Assembly (NCBI GenBank): GCA_028684915.1
Contig: JAQUEZ010000212.1
Location: 1 to 10,514, forward strand
Direction: 5' to 3'
Origin: Desulfobulbus sp.
Lineage (GTDB): Bacteria; Desulfobacterota; Desulfobulbia; Desulfobulbales; Desulfobulbaceae
DNA length: 10,514 bases
Shown: positions 1 through 6,519 of the stretch, piece after piece
Layout of the letters: every line of letters starts with the position of its first letter
Position numbering within the stretch: position 1 is the stretch's first letter
Translations under genes and position numbers: made by a program
The notes under the pieces: model-generated
Databases searched by the model: none
What the model was told of the DNA's origin: nothing
Seen by the model: only the letters and a program-made list of their open reading frames with translations

Positions 1-24
1 AAGGCACCGTTTATCAACGGACCT

Positions 25-132
25 GTAAGCGATTGCAGGGTGCCGGAGGTGCAAGGCATCGGCCTGTGCAGCGTACACCTGTACGTAAACAGGCCGATAA
101 CACCGCAGATTCGGTGCCCCGTGATCGCTTAC
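25..132. repeat. IS66-type palindromic MITE-like element
   Basis: This is a 108-bp imperfect palindrome. It begins GTAAGCGATTGCAGGG, and read from the other end it begins GTAAGCGATCACGGGG. A second perfect arm pair, ATCGGCCTGT (58-67) and ACAGGCCGAT (89-98), lies inside, around a short central loop. The termini match the GTAAGCG start known for IS66-family inverted repeats, and no transposase fits inside, so a non-autonomous IS66 derivative is the best reading. An 8-bp target duplication is not evident: the flanks share only AACG. A large attC-like hairpin was considered and judged less likely. Confidence 0.5.
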
Positions 133-177
133 AACGCTTCGCCGGCATTGGGTTAAAAGGGCGGGGGATCTTTGGGG

Positions 178-258
178 ATGTCCAATTCTTTGACGATTCG
201 ACCAGTTGCTTCTGGGGAACACGGAGAGTCTCATTTGTATCTAGCCATCTATTAGAGT
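178..258 (+). pseudogene. Possible truncated N-terminus of a GNAT-type protein
   Basis: An ATG at 178 follows a G-rich stretch and opens a 26-codon frame that begins MSNSLTIRPV and stops at 256-258. An N-terminus of the form M-S-x-S-L-T-I-R-P is frequent in GNAT acetyltransferases, where it forms the first beta strand. No acetyl-CoA binding motif follows. The frame ends inside the degenerate TGATGG-family repeat that starts near 242, which would fit a gene cut by the repeat. The similarity covers only about ten residues, so this is a weak call and could be chance. Confidence 0.13.
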
Positions 259-306
259 GTGATGGACTCTGTGCGAGTTGTTTGCAACTCGTCGATAAGT
301 CGATGG
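242..306 (-). repeat. TGATGG-family repeat, degenerate copy 1
   Basis: Positions 242-268 match the copy at 1648-1674 in about 23 of 27 bases, starting TAGCCATCT and ending TGATGGACT. The usual 7-nt loop is replaced by a longer insert carrying its own hairpin, CGAGTTG (274-280) and CAACTCG (285-291). The second arm (298-306) is degraded. Only the end that carries the TGATGGACT hairpin is present; the opposite terminus, GATGGCGTCGTAAAAA, is missing. Confidence 0.5.
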
Positions 307-331
307 TACGCTGGTTCGACCATCCCGCGCC

Positions 332-658
332 TCATGAAGAGATGTAACGCAGTAAGGAAAAATATCTCAACAAATCTGTTTCACGCAACACTTTTTCTTC
401 GTCCGACTCCCAAAGATAACCGTATATTTTTTCGGTAACTATTGAGAATATTACCGATTAATATCGATCTGGAGGTTGGTTTATCTTCAGGTGTCGAACT
501 TGCAAGGGAACTTCCTGGGATATGGATGCATCAGGAAGAAGTCTCTTCAGTTGTTCTTGGATTGCGGAGATGGCCGATAGCTCTCGGCGGCTTGATGTGT
601 CCACAAGGGATCTCAATGGATTTTGAGACAATGTTTGGTGAAGAAGTTGATAATATAC
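332..658 (-). pseudogene. Possible decayed minus-strand coding region with in-frame stop
   Basis: Reading leftward from 658, one frame stays open for 66 codons, meets a single TAA at 458-460, then continues for 42 codons to a TGA at 332-334. Both segments have protein-like composition, for example LSAISAIQEQLKRLLPDASI before the stop and YGYLWESDEEKVLRETDLLR after it. There is no good ATG start or Shine-Dalgarno sequence. The product is not recognised. It may be a remnant gene with a nonsense mutation, two tiny genes, or a chance opening. The overlapping plus-strand frame at 442-669 starts with TTG and looks less natural. Confidence 0.2.
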
Positions 659-737
659 TTATTTTATAGATCAATGATACAGTTTGTTCTGGTTTGGCAG
701 CGGTTGATGTCTATCAAGAGTTTGCAAACGGAGCGCA

Positions 738-998
738 ATGGATATGTTGAACGAAATAACGACGAAAATCTGTCCAATCACCTGCGGTCTGCCTACGCGA
801 ATGACTAGGAAAGCATTCGAGCGCTGCTGCCGAGAAAACCGGCAGAAGGTCAATGGCATGTACCACGGTAATGGTAGGGCACAAAAGAAAACCCACGATA
901 TCTGTTTGATCTGCAAAGCCGTGAAAAGGCCATCAGAGCTCGAGTTCATTCCATCGGAGGAAGCGAAAAAAATAGCCTGGAAAGCGCCAAAAGATTGA
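738..998 (+). CDS. Small Cys-rich protein of unknown function, possible zinc binder
   Basis: I do not recognise this 86-residue product. It is basic and has six cysteines: C12 and C16 (ICPITC), a pair C30-C31, and C56 and C59 (CLIC). The last is a CxxC knuckle typical of small metal-binding folds, so a treble-clef or zinc-ribbon-like domain is an inference worth making. There is no signal peptide or membrane segment, so it is probably cytoplasmic. The ATG at 738 follows GGAG (730-733) at short spacing; a second in-frame ATG at 744 is possible. The stop lies 36 bases before the start of the Sel1-like gene, so the two may be co-transcribed. The long opposite-strand frame over this region appears to be a shadow. 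Confidence 0.55.
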   Translation: MDMLNEITTKICPITCGLPTRMTRKAFERCCRENRQKVNGMYHGNGRAQKKTHDICLICKAVKRPSELEFIPSEEAKKIAWKAPKD

Positions 999-1020
999 GT
1001 GCGCCTTTCGCGCTTAAAAC

Positions 1021-1029
1021 AGGAGGGGG
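1021..1029 (+). promoter_or_regulatory. Strong Shine-Dalgarno sequence setting the Sel1-like gene start
   Basis: AGGAGGGGG ends five bases before the GTG at 1035. The frame can be extended upstream to a GTG at 999, directly after the previous stop codon, but that start has no ribosome binding site and would put charged residues before the signal peptide. The GTG at 1035 is therefore preferred. Confidence 0.75.
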
Positions 1030-1034
1030 CAATA

Positions 1035-1610
1035 GTGGACGAAAAAAACAGAGCGCTGTGTAGCGCAATTTTCTTCATTTACTTGCTGTTTCCGATGCAA
1101 ATTCCTGCAGCCGTAAAGGATGGTCTGGGGGTGCTCGGTCAGCAGCGGGCTGAACAAACGCAATTTCAGCAAAACACCGTTACCCTTTCGCCCCCCAACC
1201 TCCCGGCCCAATCTTTTGCTGACGTTCTTGACCGTGCAGAAAAGGGGGATGCGGAGTCTCAATTTAAGGTTGGGCGGAAGTATTATTTCGGCGACGGTGT
1301 GGTTCAGGATATAAAGAAAGCGGTGGATTGGCATGCCAGGGCCGCGGCTCAGGGGAACGCATCAGCTCAATATGTTCTGGGGTTATTGTACAGCTCGGGA
1401 GAAGGGGTGCCTCATGACAAAGAAAAAGCGGTGGAGTTGATTTCCACGGCGGCAGAGCAAGGACTCGCGGAAGCGCAGTACACGCTTGGCATGATGTACA
1501 GTACTGGAGAAAATGTTGCCCAAGATAACAAAAAGGGCGATGAATGGATTTCCAAGGCCGCTGCTCAGGGAAACGAGGGGGCTAAGAAAAAAATGTCTGA
1601 ATCCGAGTAG
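1035..1610 (+). CDS. Exported Sel1-like repeat protein
   Basis: The product is 191 residues long from the GTG at 1035. Residues 1-26 form a signal peptide: a short charged start, a hydrophobic core (AIFFIYLLFPM) and a likely cleavage after IPAA. A Gln/Pro-rich linker leads to three tandem 36-residue Sel1-like repeats at about 71-106, 107-142 and 143-178. Each follows the A-x-x-x-G-x-x-Y-x-x-G-x-G-V-x-x-D pattern and ends AAxQG or AAEQG; in repeat 3 the GxG glycine is replaced (STGEN). A fourth repeat begins (GNEGAKKKM) and is cut short by the stop. Such alpha-solenoids are protein-interaction scaffolds, usually periplasmic or outer-membrane associated. The partner cannot be inferred here. The gene may be co-transcribed with the upstream Cys-rich gene and converges on the topoisomerase gene. 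Confidence 0.85.
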   Translation: MDEKNRALCSAIFFIYLLFPMQIPAAVKDGLGVLGQQRAEQTQFQQNTVTLSPPNLPAQSFADVLDRAEKGDAESQFKVGRKYYFGDGVVQDIKKAVDWHARAAAQGNASAQYVLGLLYSSGEGVPHDKEKAVELISTAAEQGLAEAQYTLGMMYSTGENVAQDNKKGDEWISKAAAQGNEGAKKKMSESE

Positions 1611-1647
1611 TCACGGTGTTTTTGTTCCTCTCCCCACTGCTCCTTGT

Positions 1648-1690
1648 TAGCCATCTCTTGAAGTGTGATGGACTTTTTACGAGTCCATCA
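1648..1690 (-). repeat. TGATGG-family repeat, half copy 2
   Basis: Read on the minus strand, this copy begins TGATGGACTCGTAAAAAG, closes a 9-bp hairpin, and runs on through CACTTCAAGAGATGGCTA. Only this half of the element is present; I find no GATGGCGTCGTAAAAA terminus between 1611 and 1648. Its first three bases (TGA) are the stop codon of the topoisomerase gene. Confidence 0.75.
1666..1690. terminator. Hairpin between convergent genes, possible bidirectional terminator
   Basis: TGATGGACT (1666-1674) and AGTCCATCA (1682-1690) form a perfect 9-bp stem around a 7-base loop. It lies between the convergent Sel1-like and topoisomerase genes, where a shared terminator is expected. No clean T-tract follows on either strand, so the terminator role is an inference from position. 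Confidence 0.35.
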
Positions 1691-3493
1691 GCTTTTCTTG
1701 CCGACAATATTTTCAATCCATAAGGATAGGGCCTTGCTGCTCTTCAAGGTTTCCTCTGGTACAGTGAGGTTGTTCTTTACGGCGAGGTCTTTGGCATACT
1801 TGAGTTGTGCTTCGCTTGGACCACCACCCACAGGTCTTGTCGGTGGCTCGAAAAAACCCATCTTGTTGTGGACCCCCTTACAGAATCGCTGCCATGTCTC
1901 CTTGTTTTCGACGACCTGGTCCAGGAATTTCTCCATCCTGCTGGTCAGTTCGTAATCGATCACCCAAGAATGCTTTCCACGTAAATAATCGATGAGTGCT
2001 TCCCCGGGCAGGAGAGGCACCACTTTTCCTTTTTCATCCTTTACATAACCACGGTCGGTAATGTTCTTGGTGATGGCTGCGTATGTCGAAGGGCGTCCTA
2101 TATCAAGCCGCTCCAACTCCTTAACCAGCGAACCCAGGGTAAACCTTCCGGGAGCTTTGGTCTTTTTTTCTTCAATTATTTCCTTGAGCTTCGGGACTAA
2201 TTCGTCGACCGCAATCGGGGGTAACAATTGCAACTTATTCTCGTCTTTCTTTTTTCCTCCTTCTTCCTCAACCTCAGCGTACACCTTGAGAAAACCGTCG
2301 AATTTGAGAACTCGGCCAGAGGCCTTGAATTTTTCTCCGGCCACCTCAAAGAGCATGGTTGTTGAGTCAAAGATGGCCGGTGCCATTTGGCTCGCAACAG
2401 CACGTTTGAAGATTTCTTCGTAGAGCTTGGCATGGTCAGAGGTAAGCCCTTCTTTCTTGATTATGGGGGCAATGTCCGCCATAGAGTGCATATGAGTCGG
2501 CCGGATGCCTTCATGCGCCTCGGCCTGAGAATTCTTTGACTTATGCTGGTTCGATTTTTTCGGAAGATAGTGGACCCCAAGCGCTTTACTCAAGAATTCT
2601 CGAATCTCTTTGATAAAAGCTTCATCCATGCGGACTGAATCGGTACGGTGATAGGTGATGATACCCTGATCAAAAAGCCCCTGAGCAAGTTTCATCGTCT
2701 GCTCCGGGGTGAACTTCAGGCGAACAGCCGCAGCTGCCTGTAAGTCGACCGTCGTGAACGGTGGCTTTGCAGATTGTTTGACCTCCTTCTTTTCGACTTT
2801 TGTGGCCAGCACATGGGTTTCACCTCGAATTGTAGAGATAATCTTCTCAGCGTCCGCCAATTTCAGGAATTTGCCTTTGCTATGGTGAGCCAAAAATACC
2901 GCCCCATCTTTCTCCAATTGAATATCGAGCATCCAGTACAGTGAGGGGGTAAAATTCCTAATCTCCCGTTCCCGGTCGACGATCAAACGAACTGCGGGCG
3001 ATTGCACCCGGCCAACGCTATATTTACCGCGAAGATTTTTGCTGGTAATGGGGGACAGAATATAGCCGACCAACCGGTCGCCGATTCTTCTTCCGAGAAA
3101 GGCATTATAGAGACCTGTGTTTGTCTGCTCGAAAGGCACCGCTTTGGCAAGAGCTTCCTTCAGGCCCTTCTCGGTAACTTCATAAATTTCCATGCGCAGA
3201 CATTCTTTGGCAACGGATTTTACTTCTTCGTAGATGTGGCAGCTGATGGCATAGCCTTCTCGGTCCGGATCGCCTGCCAACATAACGGTTTCACCCTTGG
3301 CCGCAGCTCGCAACTCATCCGGCAGGTGCATCTTTCGTTCGTGGTAGACAAAGGTTGGCTCGTAGGTCTTCAGATTGACACCAATCTGCGCAGCAGGAAG
3401 GTCTTTAAAGTGACCAACTGTGGACATCGCTCTCAGCTTGAGAATTGATTGGATTTTTTTGGCCTTGGTTGGCGATTCAACAATGATGAGCAT
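1688..3493 (-). CDS. topA: Compact type IA DNA topoisomerase
   Basis: The product is 601 residues from the ATG at 3491-3493, where the protein begins MLIIVESPTKAKKI. That is the canonical start of the TOPRIM domain, so the 18-codon upstream extension is discarded. GAGGAG lies upstream at rather long spacing. Metal-binding residues E6 and D75-x-D77-x-E79 (AGDPDREG) are present. The nucleophile is Y281 in ITYHRTDS, followed by R283. Other family blocks are GRVQSPAVRL (161-170), HEGIRPT (327-333) and GRPSTYA (466-472). The enzyme relaxes negative supercoils by single-strand passage. It is far shorter than E. coli TopA (865) and lacks the C-terminal zinc ribbons. It ends instead in a short helical segment beginning PSEAQLKYAKDLA (about 559-595). 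The usual Glu after DREG is Tyr (DREGYAI). It may be an accessory topoisomerase rather than the sole TopA. The stop codon lies inside a repeat. Confidence 0.9.
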   Translation of the reverse strand: MLIIVESPTKAKKIQSILKLRAMSTVGHFKDLPAAQIGVNLKTYEPTFVYHERKMHLPDELRAAAKGETVMLAGDPDREGYAISCHIYEEVKSVAKECLRMEIYEVTEKGLKEALAKAVPFEQTNTGLYNAFLGRRIGDRLVGYILSPITSKNLRGKYSVGRVQSPAVRLIVDREREIRNFTPSLYWMLDIQLEKDGAVFLAHHSKGKFLKLADAEKIISTIRGETHVLATKVEKKEVKQSAKPPFTTVDLQAAAAVRLKFTPEQTMKLAQGLFDQGIITYHRTDSVRMDEAFIKEIREFLSKALGVHYLPKKSNQHKSKNSQAEAHEGIRPTHMHSMADIAPIIKKEGLTSDHAKLYEEIFKRAVASQMAPAIFDSTTMLFEVAGEKFKASGRVLKFDGFLKVYAEVEEEGGKKKDENKLQLLPPIAVDELVPKLKEIIEEKKTKAPGRFTLGSLVKELERLDIGRPSTYAAITKNITDRGYVKDEKGKVVPLLPGEALIDYLRGKHSWVIDYELTSRMEKFLDQVVENKETWQRFCKGVHNKMGFFEPPTRPVGGGPSEAQLKYAKDLAVKNNLTVPEETLKSSKALSLWIENIVGKKS

Positions 3494-3659
3494 GAACTTA
3501 AAGAAACTCCTCTGGCGGTAATCCCGGAAAAATTCGCGGATTATCACCGATCAACTCTAAAAAAAAATGCTGGCGAAGATGCATTTTTCTGTAAAAACTA
3601 CTATCGATACATGCTGCTGACAATTTTTGCCTCGCATGTAGGTTTCGCGTGCGCGGTTA

Positions 3660-3722
3660 GGTTTGTCGAGCGTCGGGAAAAAGGCTGCGACGCAGTCGCT
3701 CGAAGTTTTTACGACGCCATCA
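3660..3722 (+). repeat. TGATGG-family repeat, half copy 5 between divergent genes
   Basis: This stretch matches 6318-6378 closely: TTGTCGAGC, a GTCGGGAAAAA block, TGCGACGCAGT, TCGAAG, then TTTTTACGACGCCATCA at the terminus (3706-3722). It contains the palindrome CTGCGACGCAG and arms CGAGCG/CGCTCG. Only this end of the element is present. The terminus lies 18 bases before the ATG of the 781-residue gene, so the repeat occupies what should be that gene's promoter and leader. The remaining spacer back to the topoisomerase start (3494-3659) holds nothing else I recognise. Confidence 0.7.
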
Positions 3723-3740
3723 CCCATGGTTTAACAGACA

Positions 3741-6086
3741 ATGAAAAAAATATTGCTGACAGTACTGCTTCTCTTGATTGGAGCGGGTTGTTTTTTTTTC
3801 TATCAATTCCTGCATGAGAACTATGGTGCCGATTATCTGGGCAATTTCACGCAAGCCATTCGGGAAGGGCAGGGAAAAGGGTATATCCCAACTAAAATTT
3901 TGGGGAAAGATCTGCTGAGCCTCATCACTCCGGATGACTATACCATCGATTCACTGGACAAGCTCAAGCGATTCATTCTGGAGGGACAGAAAAGAGGAAA
4001 TTTCCCAACTGCAATGCTTGGAGAAGATCTGGTTGGCCCAAGCACTCTGAAAAAGATCGACCTTAATTTCCGAACCTTGATTCCCTGGAACGAAGGGGCA
4101 ACGTGCCCGGATCATGAGGATGAAATTATTCTGGCTCCTTCCGATCGCAACCACTCTATCGTCTGCGATGCTGGAGATACCGTTATGATTCTGGGGAGCG
4201 GAGACGACTGGGTACAAGACAGCACTGGTAACGATATCATTGTTCCCGGCAAGGGTGACGATGTCATCAATAGCGGCAGCGGCAACGATATCCTTATCTT
4301 TGAGCCAAACTGGGGGCACGATACCGTTACTTTGTCGTCCAAGGAAGTCAACACGGACAGGCTTGCAGGCTATGATGGCTCCTATCCGTTTCGATACTCG
4401 TCATTTCTTGTCTTTGGCAGAGGGATTGATCGATCCGATCTTGTCTGGGATGGAAACACCCTGATACATACAAAAAACGGAGACTCCATTACGATCAACA
4501 CCCAGAAAATCAATTTGCTTTTTGTCGACAGCCTTTCCGCTCCCACTATAGACACGCAATTTGTACCCAAGGTGGAGAAACCAAGAGAAATCACCCTTGA
4601 CATGCTTGATCTAGAAAGTGCCGTGATAAAAGGGGAAATCGGTTTTTTTGCGGCTGGAAATAATGGTCTGTGGATTGTCGATCTGCAAAAGATTGATCAT
4701 CCTCTTCTTCTCTCGCAGACTGTATTGCCAGGTCGAGTGATGAATGTTCAGTTGCAAGGGGAATTAGCTTTCCTTTCCCAGGGAGATCAGTATCTTGAAG
4801 GCAAGAAGGGCTGGGTATCTGTCGTGGATGTCTCCACTATCCGCAAACCCAAAATTCTGAAAAATCTTGGATTTGGCAATAATATCTACAATGTGGCTCT
4901 TGCGGATAATTTGCTCTTTGTTCCCGATACCAGTTTTGTGACGAGAAAGGGGCAACTCCATATCTATGGAGTTGCCCATCCTTCACAGCCACAACTTGTT
5001 GCCGATATGGATCTTCCGCTTTACGTGCAATTTCTTGCCTATCTGAATAAACGCCTCTATTTGTCGGATTTTCAACACGGAATATCGGTGCTGGATGTTG
5101 CCAAACCATCGCAACCCCGTCTGGTCGGTCGTTATCGGCAATTCAAAGAGACTGTTTGGTCGGTGAAAACCGCCGGAAACCATGTGGTGGTGAGCGAGGA
5201 CGATGGCTGGTTCAGTGTCATTGTTCCGGACCGGGATGCCGGAATCAAAAAAGTTTGTGAAATGGCTAAGGATGGTCCGTCTTCCAGTCAGGCGATGAGC
5301 AGGTATGATGCTCTAACCATTCAAGGCGATTATATTTTTCATGCCGAGGGACGTAATGGCGTCGGCGTTTATCAAATAGAGCAGGGAGGCGGGTGCAAGG
5401 CGTTGCAGGAACTGGATTCGGGAGGAAAATTCGTTTCCTCTTCTTTTCTGGTCGGCGATACCCTGGTGGCCTACAACCGAGGATCATATCAAGTTTTCAA
5501 GGATTTGAAGCAGGTTCTTCCACAGCTTGAGGTCGAGCAACAAGACTCTTCGTTTGTCGATAAAGAACAAACGGTCAATACCGAAAAATTGCCGCCCAAG
5601 AATTTGAGCAAGGAACAGTTGCAGACCCTGCTGTACAAAGCTGCTGCCGACAACGATGCGTATCAGGTGAAGGTTTTGTGTGATAAAGGGGCAGACCCCA
5701 ATAGTCCTGGCCACCAAAAAAATACCCCAATAGAGATCAGTGCCATGCTGGGCAATTTAGATGCACTGAACATGTTGCTCGAAAATGGGGGGAACGCAAA
5801 TGGTCGTCATGGGAATTGTATGATGTACGCTGCACTGCACGAAAAATTCGAGGCCATGAAGCTGCTGCAACATTATGGCGGCAATATAGGCCAAGCGGAT
5901 AGTGACGGTTGTACGACCCTGCATTACCTCGCACAGGATGGAACAGTGGAAATGATTGAATACCTTGTTAAGAGTGGAGTCCCTGTCGATGTGAAATGCC
6001 GTGGTGGTGAAACAGCCCTGACCTGGGCGAAGTACGGAAAAAACGAGAAAGTGTTCAGGTATCTGACAAATTTGATGGACTCGTAA
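3741..6086 (+). CDS. Exported RTX-like / LVIVD beta-propeller / ankyrin fusion protein
   Basis: The product is 781 residues. Residues 1-25 are a hydrophobic export signal or membrane anchor. Its LIGAGC resembles a lipobox but has Gly at -3, so lipidation is doubtful. Residues about 36-60 and 76-100 are two copies of a roughly 25-residue motif (EGQGKGYIPTKILGKDLL, then EGQKRGNFPTAMLGEDLV). Residues 150-186 carry RTX nonapeptides of the form GSGDDxxxx, STGNDIIVP, GKGDDVINS and GSGNDILIF, which bind calcium in a beta roll. Residues about 293-580 hold LVIVD-type repeats with cores such as GLWIVDLQ, GWVSVVDVS and GISVLDVAKPSQPRLVG, giving a beta-propeller. Residues about 623-781 are four or five ankyrin repeats. 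It probably acts in the periplasm or at the cell surface, perhaps as an adhesion or interaction scaffold; no enzymatic motif is seen. No clear Shine-Dalgarno sequence precedes the ATG. The last residues (MDS) and the stop come from the next repeat. Confidence 0.85.
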   Translation: MKKILLTVLLLLIGAGCFFFYQFLHENYGADYLGNFTQAIREGQGKGYIPTKILGKDLLSLITPDDYTIDSLDKLKRFILEGQKRGNFPTAMLGEDLVGPSTLKKIDLNFRTLIPWNEGATCPDHEDEIILAPSDRNHSIVCDAGDTVMILGSGDDWVQDSTGNDIIVPGKGDDVINSGSGNDILIFEPNWGHDTVTLSSKEVNTDRLAGYDGSYPFRYSSFLVFGRGIDRSDLVWDGNTLIHTKNGDSITINTQKINLLFVDSLSAPTIDTQFVPKVEKPREITLDMLDLESAVIKGEIGFFAAGNNGLWIVDLQKIDHPLLLSQTVLPGRVMNVQLQGELAFLSQGDQYLEGKKGWVSVVDVSTIRKPKILKNLGFGNNIYNVALADNLLFVPDTSFVTRKGQLHIYGVAHPSQPQLVADMDLPLYVQFLAYLNKRLYLSDFQHGISVLDVAKPSQPRLVGRYRQFKETVWSVKTAGNHVVVSEDDGWFSVIVPDRDAGIKKVCEMAKDGPSSSQAMSRYDALTIQGDYIFHAEGRNGVGVYQIEQGGGCKALQELDSGGKFVSSSFLVGDTLVAYNRGSYQVFKDLKQVLPQLEVEQQDSSFVDKEQTVNTEKLPPKNLSKEQLQTLLYKAAADNDAYQVKVLCDKGADPNSPGHQKNTPIEISAMLGNLDALNMLLENGGNANGRHGNCMMYAALHEKFEAMKLLQHYGGNIGQADSDGCTTLHYLAQDGTVEMIEYLVKSGVPVDVKCRGGETALTWAKYGKNEKVFRYLTNLMDS

Positions 6087-6378
6087 AAAGTCCGTTACAC
6101 TCTAAAAGATGGCAAGGAGCCTGTCGGAGTATAGTGCAAGTTTTGTTTTAACTTGCTGTTTTATCGTATTTTATGCTTTTGTCGAATTTCCACCGGATAA
6201 AAAAACGAAATATCAGCATTTTATATCGTTGGCGATTTGATACTCCGACAGGCTGCTAGGGAAAAACACAGATAGACAAGGAACAGTGTCTTTCCCGGCT
6301 CGAAGGCATACATCAGGTCTGTCGAGCATCGGGAAAAATGTTGCGACGCAGTAGATCGAAGTTTTTACGACGCCATCA
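6073..6378 (+). repeat. TGATGG-family element, both ends present, split by an insertion
   Basis: The left end is TGATGGACTCGTAAAAA (6073-6089). The right end, read inward, is TGATGGCGTCGTAAAAA (6362-6378). These are imperfect terminal inverted repeats matching in 15 of 17 bases. The left end closes a hairpin with AGTCCGTTA. Inside, GATGGC (6108-6113) should run straight into TAGG plus AAAAAC, as it does in the copy at 8233-8324, but is separated by about 143 bases of another element. With the insert removed the unit is about 163 bp. The stop codon of the 781-residue gene (6084-6086) falls in the left-end hairpin loop. Confidence 0.75.
6114..6256. mobile_element. MITE-like element nested in the TGATGG repeat
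   Basis: AGCCTGTCGGAGTAT (6118-6132) and its exact reverse complement (6240-6254) form 15-bp terminal inverted repeats around an AT-rich, non-coding centre. The centre has its own small hairpin, GCAAGTT/AACTTGC (6136-6156). Including one mismatch, the similarity extends to GGAGCC against GCAGCC. The insert lies exactly at the break in the surrounding repeat, which supports transposition rather than chance. It has no reading frame of note. Any target duplication is at most 2 bases (GC). Confidence 0.7.
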
Positions 6379-6519
6379 AATCTTGGATCCAACAAGTTTT
6401 CTTTATGACGACTGTGCTGCCGTTCTGGATGTTGTTTTACGTGCGCTGTTGCACGGCTCGATCTGAACCGAACTCTACAGGAAAGTGACGACAAAAGGTT
6501 CCACAATAATGGGGAAATT

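Noticed and set aside
15..157. Integron attC site around the first palindrome
   Set aside because: The CAAC and GTTAAAA boxes lie at unequal distances from the palindrome arms and do not fit RYYYAAC/GTTRRRY. The GTAAGCG ends fit IS66 better.
999..1034. GTG at 999 as the start of the Sel1-like gene
   Set aside because: It has no ribosome binding site and would add twelve residues before the signal peptide. The GTG at 1035 has AGGAGGGGG at ideal spacing.
671..1078. Minus-strand frame of 135 codons
   Set aside because: It spans the Cys-rich gene, the spacer and the signal-peptide region of the Sel1-like gene, which has a strong ribosome binding site. It has no domain features of its own.
3449..3817. 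Plus-strand frame crossing the topoisomerase start and the repeat
   Set aside because: It crosses the topoisomerase N-terminus, a repeat and the start of the next gene. Its composition is not protein-like.
6379..6519. Pho box upstream of the phosphatase
   Set aside because: No two spaced CTGTCAT-like repeats were found. Phosphate regulation may exist but cannot be shown from this sequence.
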